Shown here: positions 1 to 5,295 of the stretch, one piece after another
Layout of the letters: the number at the start of each line of letters is the position of its first letter
Numbering within the stretch: the first letter of the stretch is position 1
Assembly (NCBI GenBank): GCA_019421975.1
Contig: JAHZEE010000079.1
Location: 1-7,574 of the forward strand
Length of the DNA: 7,574 nucleotides
Source: Clostridiales bacterium
Lineage (GTDB): Bacteria > Bacillota > Clostridia > Oscillospirales > Oscillospiraceae
Direction: 5' to 3'
Notes under the pieces: generated by a model
Seen by the model: the letters and a program-made list of their open reading frames with translations, nothing else
Told to the model about the DNA's origin: nothing
Databases searched by the model: none
Translations under genes and position numbers: made by a program

Positions 1-1308
1 ATTTTAATGGTCAACGCTGGCATGTTTGCGGAGCTTGACGGCGTCACTTACAACGCCGTCTATATCGCGACCGCCATCTCTGCCGTGGTCGGCACCATTC
101 TGATCGGACTGCTGTCCAATCTTCCCCTTGCACAGGCCTCCGGCATGGGGCTCAACGCATTCTTTGTCTACACGGTTTGTATGGGCTTTGGCCTCACCTA
201 CGCCAATGCGCTGGTCATGGTCCTGATCGACGGCATCGTCTTTATTCTGCTGACTGTCACCGGCCTGCGGCAGAAGATCTTCGACGCCATCCCCCACGCT
301 GTGCGGGTCGCCATCCCGGCCGGCATCGGTCTGTTTATCGCATTCCTCGGCCTTCAAAATGCGGGCCTGATTGTGAACAGCGCCTCCACCTGCGTCACCC
401 TGGCCTCCTTCAACATTCTGAACGGCACCGCCAGCTGGGCCACAATTATGCCGATGCTGGTCACCATCCTGGCTGTGGTCGCCATCGCGGTCATGTCTGC
501 CCGTGGCTTCCGGGGCGCCGTCATCTGGGGTATTTTGGGCGGCGCTGTGCTGTACTATCTGCTGGGCTTTACCGTCTCCGGGTTCTACGAGGGCTTTGCC
601 GCCGGGATGTCTCTGAACCCCTTGACCGCGTTCGAGGAGTTTTTCCAGCTCTCCTTCGGCAAGGTCTTTACCGAGGGATTTGACTTCTCCGCCTATCTTC
701 AGACCCCCGACACCGCCTCTCTGATTATTCTGATCGCCACCACCGCCCTCGCCTTCTGCCTGGTGGACATGTTCGACACCCTGGGCACGCTCTACGGCGC
801 CTGCGCCCGCGGCAACATGCTGGACAAGCAGGGCAATGTGCCCAATATGGAGCGCGCCATGCTGGCGGATGCCATCGCCACCACCACCGGCGCCGTCTGC
901 GGTACTTCCACCGTCACCACTTTCGTCGAATCCTCCGCCGGCATTGCAGAGGGCGGCCGGACCGGGCTCACCTCTCTGGTTGCCGCGGCGCTGTTCTTCA
1001 TCGCCATGTTCCTCAGCCCCATTGCCGCGCTGGTTCCCAGCTGCGCCACCGCAGCCGCGCTCATCTATGTGGGCGTTCTGATGATGCACTGTGTCAGGGA
1101 GATCGAATGGACGGACGCCGCCACTGCAGTTCCGGCCTTCCTGACCATCGCAATGATGCCCTTCGCCTACAACATCTCCTATGGCATCTCCTTTGGCATT
1201 TTCTCCTATCTGCTCATCTCCCTGTTCACCGGCAAGGCCAAGCAGATCAAGGCCGGCACCTGGGTCATCGGGATCCTCTTTGCCGTCATGTTCCTGCTGA
1301 CACACTGA
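1..1308 (+). CDS. NCS2/AzgA-type purine (hypoxanthine/guanine/adenine) permease, 5' end outside window
   Basis: Integral membrane transporter of the AzgA/PbuG branch of the NCS2 family, which takes up purine bases by ion symport. The open frame runs from base 1 without an in-frame stop, and the first residues (ILMVNAGMF) match the interior of TM1 in this family. The ATG at base 7 is therefore probably internal, and the N-terminal stretch lies outside the window. Family hallmarks are visible: GMGLNAFF near bases 145-170, a VDMFDTLGTL block near 763-792, and GTSTVTTFVESSAGIAEGGRTGL-type sequence at 901-969, whose ESSAG...GGRTGL core is the signature of the substrate-binding region. Multiple hydrophobic segments continue to the C terminus, consistent with about a dozen helices in the whole protein. 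The gene ends 13 bases before a strong terminator. The purine class is secure; the exact base transported cannot be read from sequence. Any purine riboswitch would lie upstream and cannot be seen. Confidence 0.93.
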   Translation: MLMVNAGMFAELDGVTYNAVYIATAISAVVGTILIGLLSNLPLAQASGMGLNAFFVYTVCMGFGLTYANALVMVLIDGIVFILLTVTGLRQKIFDAIPHAVRVAIPAGIGLFIAFLGLQNAGLIVNSASTCVTLASFNILNGTASWATIMPMLVTILAVVAIAVMSARGFRGAVIWGILGGAVLYYLLGFTVSGFYEGFAAGMSLNPLTAFEEFFQLSFGKVFTEGFDFSAYLQTPDTASLIILIATTALAFCLVDMFDTLGTLYGACARGNMLDKQGNVPNMERAMLADAIATTTGAVCGTSTVTTFVESSAGIAEGGRTGLTSLVAAALFFIAMFLSPIAALVPSCATAAALIYVGVLMMHCVREIEWTDAATAVPAFLTIAMMPFAYNISYGISFGIFSYLLISLFTGKAKQIKAGTWVIGILFAVMFLLTH

Positions 1309-1321
1309 GAAAAGGGGATTC

Positions 1322-1353
1322 AAAAAGGCGACTGCAAAAGCAGTCGCCTTTTT
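1322..1353. terminator. Bidirectional Rho-independent terminator shared by convergent genes
   Basis: A perfect 14-bp inverted repeat, AAAAAGGCGACTGC (1322-1335) and GCAGTCGCCTTTTT (1340-1353), with a four-base AAAA loop. The GC core is 9 bp and both strands end the stem in a run of five T. It lies 13 bases after the purine permease stop and 15 bases after the SDR gene stop at 1369, so it can end both converging transcripts. Confidence 0.93.
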
Positions 1354-1368
1354 GTTTTCATGATTTCG

Positions 1369-2127
1369 TTACTCTGCGCACCAGCCGCCATCGACAATGA
1401 TGGGCTCACCGGTGGTGTAGCTGGAGGCGTCGGACGCCAGGTAGACCGCCGCGCCTGCAATCTCCTCGACCTCGCCAAAGCGGCGCATCGCCGTCTTGCG
1501 CAGCAGACCGCCGCCGATCTTCTCGTCGGTCAGCTCCTTGCGGTTGAGCTCGGTGATGACATAGCCCGGGCAGATGGCGTTGACCTGGATGTTGTGCTTC
1601 GCCCACTCCAGCGCCAGCGCGCGGGTCATCTGCAGCACGCCGCCCTTTGCGACGCAGTACGGCAGAACCTGCTTGTCGGCCACAACGCCCAGAACAGAGG
1701 CGATGCTGATGATCTTGCCGCTCTTCTGCTGAATCATGATCTTGCCCGCTGCCTGAGAGCAGAAGAACACTGCCCGCAGATCCAGCGCCAGGACATGGTC
1801 AAAGTCCTCCTCGGTCAGATCCTCTGCACGCTTGGTGATGGCAGAGCCGGCATTGTTGACCAGCACATCCACCCGGCCGTACTTCTCCATGACCGTGTTG
1901 AACAGATTCTCAATGGCCTCAGACTTGGTGATATCGGCCGAGACGCCGATGGCGTCGGCGCCGTACTTCTCACGGATCTCTGCTGCGACTGCGTCGCACT
2001 CGTTCTGCTTACGGCTGCAGATCACGACCGTACCGCCGTTCTCCGCCAGCGCCTCAGCAATCGCCTTGCCGATGCCCTTGGTGGAACCCGTGATGACGCA
2101 AACCTTGCCCTTTACATCAATTTTCAT
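1369..2127 (-). CDS. SDR-family (FabG-like) oxidoreductase, probably NADP(H)-dependent
   Basis: A 252-residue classical short-chain dehydrogenase/reductase with one Rossmann domain, cytoplasmic and probably tetrameric. Visible motifs are the TGSTKGIG nucleotide loop (13-20), D65 at the adenine-ring position, NNAG (91-94), catalytic S144, Y157 and K161 (YCVAK), the PG motif after strand 6 (187-188) and the C-terminal VDGG (245-248). K17 in the glycine loop and S38-R39 after strand 2, with no acidic residue there, point to NADP(H). The catalytic-tetrad Asn (the N of the usual NL..VF motif) aligns with D116 (DLRAVF), an uncommon change. The start ATG has GAGGAGG at 2137-2143, 9 bases upstream. 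It is the last gene of the minus-strand operon, 24 bases after the alcohol dehydrogenase stop. A 3-oxoacyl or ketone reductase role is likely, but the substrate cannot be named from sequence; it need not belong to fatty acid synthesis. Confidence 0.92.
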   Translation of the reverse strand: MKIDVKGKVCVITGSTKGIGKAIAEALAENGGTVVICSRKQNECDAVAAEIREKYGADAIGVSADITKSEAIENLFNTVMEKYGRVDVLVNNAGSAITKRAEDLTEEDFDHVLALDLRAVFFCSQAAGKIMIQQKSGKIISIASVLGVVADKQVLPYCVAKGGVLQMTRALALEWAKHNIQVNAICPGYVITELNRKELTDEKIGGGLLRKTAMRRFGEVEEIAGAAVYLASDASSYTTGEPIIVDGGWCAE

Positions 2128-2151
2128 AACTTAAATCCTCCTCATTCCGAA

Positions 2152-3219
2152 TCAGTCGTCCAGGAACACGACCGGCTTGATCAAATCCTTGGGCTTATCC
2201 TTCATCAGATAGAAGGCAGCCTCCACGCCCTCCAGGCCCTTGAAGGTGTGGGTAATCAGCTTGCTCGGATCCACGCGGCCGCTCTCAATGATCGACAGCA
2301 TCCGCTCCATGCGGCGGCGGCCGCCGGGGCACAGGCCGCCCATGATCTGCTTATGCGCCATACCGGAGCCCCAGGCCAGAACCGGAATCTCCAGATTCTC
2401 GATGCCGGTAAAGAAGTTGATGTTGGAGACCTTGCCGCCGGCACGGACCATCTTGATGGCCGCCTTGAAGGAATCCCCATCGCCGCCGGCGATGATCACG
2501 CGGTCCACGCCCTTTTTGTCGGTCAGCGCCTTGACCTGCTTGGCGATGTCGCCGTCGCGGTAGCTGATGACATCCGTCGCGCCGTACTCCTTTGCAATCT
2601 TCACACAGTTGGGGCGGGTGCCGACCACCATCAGGCGTCCGGCGCCGCGCAGTGCCGCGCCGGCAGTGGCCATCAGACCCACAGGGCCGATGCCGATGAC
2701 ACAGACGCTGTCGCCGAACTGGATGTCGGCCAGCTCCACGCCGTGGAAGCCGGTGGTCATCATATCACAGGCCATGACCGCCTTCTCCAGCGGCATTCCG
2801 GCCGGCAGCATCGCGGCATTCATATCCACCTGCGGCACGATAAAATACTCTGCAAAGCAGCCGTCCAGAGAGAAGGCGTACTTGAACGAGTCGTTGGGCG
2901 CCTTGGTGTGCTGATGATAGGAATCCTCGATGCTGGGATTGTGCCAGTCCGGGGTGACAGCCGGCACAACGATGCGGTCGCCGGGCTTGAAGTCTGTGAC
3001 CTCATTGCCGACCTCCACAACCTCGGCCAGGGCCTCATGGCCCAGAATGCGCTCATTCAGGAACGCAGGGGAGCCAATCTCATAGGCGTTATGTACATCA
3101 GAAGAACAGGGCGCAATCGCAATCGGACGCACCAGGGCGTCATAGGGACCGGGCTTCGGAGTCGGCTTCTCAATCCAGCCCACTTCCTTGCCAGGAACCG
3201 TACAACCAAATCCACGCAT
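2152..3219 (-). CDS. Zinc-dependent NADP(H) secondary alcohol dehydrogenase (TbADH/CbADH type)
   Basis: A 355-residue medium-chain dehydrogenase closely resembling the secondary alcohol dehydrogenases of Thermoanaerobacter brockii and Clostridium beijerinckii (about 352 residues). Those enzymes interconvert secondary alcohols and ketones. Similarity runs along the whole chain: MRGF at the start, GWIEKP, VRPIAIAPCSSD, GHEALAEVVEVG, DMMTTGFHG, GLCPGGRRR, MKDKPKDLIK. The catalytic zinc ligands of that family are all kept: C38, H61, E62 and D152. S40 and H43 match the proton-relay residues. GIGPVG (176-181) is the Rossmann loop, and G200-T201-R202 with Y220 match the G-S-R...Y set that gives NADP specificity in TbADH. 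The cysteine cluster for a structural zinc is absent, as in TbADH. ATG at 3219 is chosen because AAGGAGG (3228-3234) lies 8 bases upstream and the homologues begin here. An upstream extension of the frame would overlap the preceding gene. It lies third in the operon. A short-chain ketone, aldehyde or semialdehyde could be the substrate. Confidence 0.93.
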   Translation of the reverse strand: MRGFGCTVPGKEVGWIEKPTPKPGPYDALVRPIAIAPCSSDVHNAYEIGSPAFLNERILGHEALAEVVEVGNEVTDFKPGDRIVVPAVTPDWHNPSIEDSYHQHTKAPNDSFKYAFSLDGCFAEYFIVPQVDMNAAMLPAGMPLEKAVMACDMMTTGFHGVELADIQFGDSVCVIGIGPVGLMATAGAALRGAGRLMVVGTRPNCVKIAKEYGATDVISYRDGDIAKQVKALTDKKGVDRVIIAGGDGDSFKAAIKMVRAGGKVSNINFFTGIENLEIPVLAWGSGMAHKQIMGGLCPGGRRRMERMLSIIESGRVDPSKLITHTFKGLEGVEAAFYLMKDKPKDLIKPVVFLDD

Positions 3220-3235
3220 GGGAAAAACCTCCTTA

Positions 3236-3541
3236 TTATTTTTCCCCCGCCAGCTTTTTTTGCAGGCGGAGTACAATTTCATCCAACAGCCGGTCCCTTG
3301 TGACCGGCCAGCGGTCGACTGTGTCCGGCGTGACAAACACCAGCTTTTCGGGCGGAAACGGCGGCACCGACGCACAGCCTGCTGGGCAGGCGTTGAGTAC
3401 CAACAGCGCGTCAGGTGCCACCGCTTCGTGAAAGGCTGTAAATGTCAGATCCGGAAGTCTGGTCTGCACCTGCTTCAGTACCTCTTTCATGTCGAGATAC
3501 TCGTTACAGTGACCGCAATACTTCACCGCGACCTCAGCCAA
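3236..3541 (-). CDS. Small CxxC/CxxxC cysteine-motif protein of unknown function
   Basis: A 101-residue soluble protein with no signal peptide or membrane segment. Cysteines form two pairs, C9-x2-C12 (YCGHCN) near the N terminus and C52-x3-C56 (ACPAGC) in the middle, each at a predicted strand end. This layout recalls thioredoxin-fold [2Fe-2S] or metal/thiol proteins. It also resembles short clostridial proteins beginning with a YCGGCNP-like motif, a recollection not checked here. It sits 6 bases after the dehydratase stop and 16 before the alcohol dehydrogenase, so it is co-transcribed and perhaps translationally coupled. The start is uncertain. The longest frame begins with TTG at 3541, which has no recognisable ribosome site. 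A GTG at 3526 (residue 6) has GAGGT four bases upstream and keeps the CxxC. The first ATG (residue 18) would remove the CxxC and is unlikely. Possible roles are Fe-S or redox partner, assembly factor or metallochaperone for the dehydratase; this is inference from position only. Confidence 0.72.
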   Translation of the reverse strand: MAEVAVKYCGHCNEYLDMKEVLKQVQTRLPDLTFTAFHEAVAPDALLVLNACPAGCASVPPFPPEKLVFVTPDTVDRWPVTRDRLLDEIVLRLQKKLAGEK

Positions 3542-3547
3542 GGTTTA

Positions 3548-4996
3548 TTACTTTGCGAAAGAAACGCCTGCGATCTTCTGCGCAGCCTTCTTCTTTGCCT
3601 CCAGGTTGCAGAGCTTCGCGTACATGACCTTCTGGGCCTGGGGGGAGCCTGCGCCGTGCATGCTCTCCACCAGAGCGACACCGCCGGTCATCACCTCCAC
3701 CAGACGGGCCATGCGGATCCGGTCCTCAGTGGAGTAGCCCTCGACGCCGTGCAGATACTTCTCGATATACTTGCCGGTGACCGGGTTCTCCAGATCCTTC
3801 TGGGACGGGATGGTTGCCAGCAGGCCGCCGCCCACATCCTGGGCCAGACGGTCGATCTCATAGATCATGCTGGTGACATTGTGCTTGTCGACATTGGCCA
3901 GCAGCGGGTCGACAAAGTAGCTGCCGCAGGCAGTCGGCTTGCCCTCGGCGGAGCAGGCCAGCGCGCAGCACCACAGGGTCTCGGTCAGGTGCATCATCTG
4001 GTTCAGCTTATCCTTGATGTGCGCTGCCTTGCTGTAGCCGCTCATGTCGGCCAGAGTCGCGGCGGCGCCCACCACGATGTCGGAAACGCCGGCCTTGCAG
4101 CCGCCGTAGTTCTGGCGGTGATAGCAGGCGAAACGCTCGACCATCATGCCGGAGAACTGATACTCGCCGCACATAAACACGCGGTCCCAGGGGACAAACA
4201 CATCGTCCAGAATGGTCATGCACTCGCCGCCGACCACGCCGAAGCGCGCGTTGCCCTGGTCGATCTCGCCCTCGTACTTCCGGCCATCGTTGGTCTGGCG
4301 GCCAAAGATGTGGAACACGCCCGGCGCATCGACCGGAATGGCGCAGGAGACACAGTAGTCGGCATCCTCAGCGCCGAACGCAGAGGTCGGCATAATGAGC
4401 ATGTAGTGGGAGTTGACCATGCCGGTCATGTGCATCTTACAGCCACGGACCACGATGCCGTCGTCGCGCTTCTCGACCACATGCACAAACATGTCCGGAT
4501 CCGGCTGCTGGGACGGCTTCAGGCCGCGGTCGCCCTTCGGGTCGGTCATGGCGCCGGCCACCATCCAGTCGTTCTCCTGCCACTCCAGCAGGAACTTCTT
4601 GAAGTTCTCATGGTAGTGGGTGCCCATCGCCTGATCCAGCTCGTAGGTCGTGCTGTAGGTGGCGTTGCAGGCATCAAAGCCGACACAGCGCTGATAGCAG
4701 GTGCCGGTCTTCTGGGAAATCATACGGAGCATCTTTACCTTCTTGATGAGGTCCTCTTTGCTCTGATGAATGTGGGTAAAACGGTTGATCTTCTTGCCCG
4801 TCAGATGGGAAGTCGCGGTCATCAGATCCTCGTACTGGGGATCCTCTGCCAGCTCATAGGTCATGGCTGCGGAGTTCACATGGCCCTTAATCAGCGGATG
4901 ATCGATGACGGCTGCGCCCTCGACCAGCTCGCCCATCACATATACTTTAATGTCTCTCTCACGAAGGCTCTGTCTGTACTCTTCACCGGTTTTCAT
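3548..4996 (-). CDS. abfD: 4-hydroxybutyryl-CoA dehydratase / vinylacetyl-CoA delta-isomerase homologue
   Basis: A 482-residue enzyme of the 4-hydroxyphenylacetate 3-hydroxylase/acyl-CoA dehydrogenase-like fold, closely matching AbfD of Clostridium aminobutyricum (about 490 residues). AbfD is a cytoplasmic FAD and [4Fe-4S] homotetramer that dehydrates 4-hydroxybutyryl-CoA to crotonyl-CoA by a ketyl-radical mechanism and isomerises vinylacetyl-CoA. The four cluster ligands of AbfD (C99, C103, H292, C299) are present here as C100, C104, H293 and C300, in CYQRC and YHRQNYGGCK. T191, E258, Y297, K301 and E444 (VESMHGAGSPQAQ) match reported active-site residues. Keeping the ligands argues against a flavin monooxygenase paralogue, which lacks the cluster. 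ATG at 4996 is preferred over a codon 42 bases upstream because GGAGGT (5003-5008) lies 6 bases before it. The segment between residues 395 and 420 is shorter than in AbfD. It is the first gene of the operon, behind its own promoter. The substrate could be 4-hydroxybutyryl-CoA or a related 4-hydroxyacyl-CoA. Confidence 0.92.
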   Translation of the reverse strand: MKTGEEYRQSLRERDIKVYVMGELVEGAAVIDHPLIKGHVNSAAMTYELAEDPQYEDLMTATSHLTGKKINRFTHIHQSKEDLIKKVKMLRMISQKTGTCYQRCVGFDACNATYSTTYELDQAMGTHYHENFKKFLLEWQENDWMVAGAMTDPKGDRGLKPSQQPDPDMFVHVVEKRDDGIVVRGCKMHMTGMVNSHYMLIMPTSAFGAEDADYCVSCAIPVDAPGVFHIFGRQTNDGRKYEGEIDQGNARFGVVGGECMTILDDVFVPWDRVFMCGEYQFSGMMVERFACYHRQNYGGCKAGVSDIVVGAAATLADMSGYSKAAHIKDKLNQMMHLTETLWCCALACSAEGKPTACGSYFVDPLLANVDKHNVTSMIYEIDRLAQDVGGGLLATIPSQKDLENPVTGKYIEKYLHGVEGYSTEDRIRMARLVEVMTGGVALVESMHGAGSPQAQKVMYAKLCNLEAKKKAAQKIAGVSFAK

Positions 4997-5022
4997 GTAA
5001 GCACCTCCAAATAATATGTATC

Positions 5023-5053
5023 GCGTAATTCCAAGCATATTACCTGCTTACGC
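5023..5053 (-). promoter_or_regulatory. Hairpin in the 5' leader of the dehydratase operon
   Basis: Inverted repeat GCGTAA (5023-5028) and TTACGC (5048-5053), with AAGCA (5033-5037) and TGCTT (5045-5049) nested inside, so a bulged stem-loop can form in the roughly 70-base leader. It ends about 27 bases before the dehydratase ATG. There is no U-run after it, so it is not a terminator. It may be an operator, an mRNA stabiliser or chance. Confidence 0.35.
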
Positions 5054-5087
5054 CCAATACACTTACAGTGCCATTATAAAAGGGCGT
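5050..5087. promoter_or_regulatory. Candidate operator dyads around the dehydratase operon start site
   Basis: Two dyads surround the -10 box and expected start of transcription. ACGCCC (5050-5055) and GGGCGT (5082-5087) flank the -10 with centres about 32 bp apart, close to three helical turns. CACT (5060-5063) and AGTG (5067-5070) form a tight dyad over the expected start at about 5066. Either could be a repressor site; no specific regulator family is recognised. Confidence 0.3.
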
Positions 5088-5101
5088 TTTGACAAAATCA
5101 A
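5073..5101 (-). promoter_or_regulatory. Sigma-A promoter of the dehydratase operon
   Basis: On the minus strand, -35 TTGATT (plus 5096-5101), a 17-base spacer and a perfect -10 TATAAT (plus 5073-5078). Transcription should start near 5066, giving a leader of about 70 bases before the ATG at 4996. The region is AT-rich against the GC-rich genes on both sides. Confidence 0.75.
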
Positions 5102-5120
5102 TCGACTTTTTATACCAATT

Positions 5121-5149
5121 TTGTAGCTAACATACAGTATTTTTATATA
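5121..5149 (+). promoter_or_regulatory. Probable promoter of the CaCA antiporter gene
   Basis: On the plus strand, -35 TTGTAG (5121-5126), 17 bases, then -10 TATATA (5144-5149), each matching four of six consensus positions. It lies back to back with the operon promoter. Transcription would begin near 5156, leaving a leader of about 140 bases before the ATG at 5296. Confidence 0.45.
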
Positions 5150-5155
5150 ACTGGC

Positions 5156-5295
5156 ACCAATGTACACACCTGTAATTTCCAATTTTTTCTATTCCGGCCG
5201 TGTTTCCCAGGGTCGGACCATTTTTGCTGCGCGCATGAACCGGACAAGCAATTCTCTGCCCACATTCCGGAAAGTACAAACAATGGAGGAATATT
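5156..5295 (+). other. Long leader of the antiporter gene, no recognised riboswitch
   Basis: About 140 untranslated bases between the predicted start of transcription and the antiporter ATG. Short complementary segments suggest some folding: TGTAC (5161-5165) with GTACA (5274-5278), TTTCC (5176-5180) with GGAAA (5269-5273), and TCCGG (5193-5197) with CCGGA (5240-5244). The yybP-ykoY manganese riboswitch, a natural suspect before a cation transporter, was looked for by its conserved GGGGAGU-type core and not seen. No small ORF with a good ribosome site was found. Confidence 0.35.

Noticed and set aside
4..1323. 439-codon open frame on the minus strand opposite the purine permease
   Set aside because: Gly/Asp/Gln/His-rich low-complexity translation, no family motifs and it runs through the terminator; it is a shadow of GC-rich codon use in the real permease.
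1360..3303. 647-codon plus-strand frame across the SDR and alcohol dehydrogenase genes
   Set aside because: Exact antisense of two well-recognised genes, spanning their intergenic ribosome site; composition is His/Arg/Ala/Leu-rich with no domain.
3220..3375. N-terminal extension of the alcohol dehydrogenase to 407 residues
   Set aside because: The added 52 residues would overlap the small Cys protein and read as antisense-like Arg/Ser-rich sequence; the AAGGAGG-ATG at 3219 fits the homologues.
3188..5014. 608-codon plus-strand frame across the dehydratase and the small Cys protein
   Set aside because: Antisense shadow of AbfD and neighbours; no start signal and no recognisable domain.
4997..5038. 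14-residue N-terminal extension of the dehydratase
   Set aside because: It would place the start upstream of the clear GGAGGT site at 5003-5008 and adds residues absent from AbfD.
5073..5095. TTGTCA as the -35 box of the operon promoter
   Set aside because: It is only 11 bases from the TATAAT; TTGATT at the proper 17-base spacing is the better choice.
5151..5166. TGGCAC-like sequences suggesting a sigma-54 promoter
   Set aside because: The required TTGC element at the right distance is absent on both strands (TGGCAC also occurs on the minus strand near 5067-5072).
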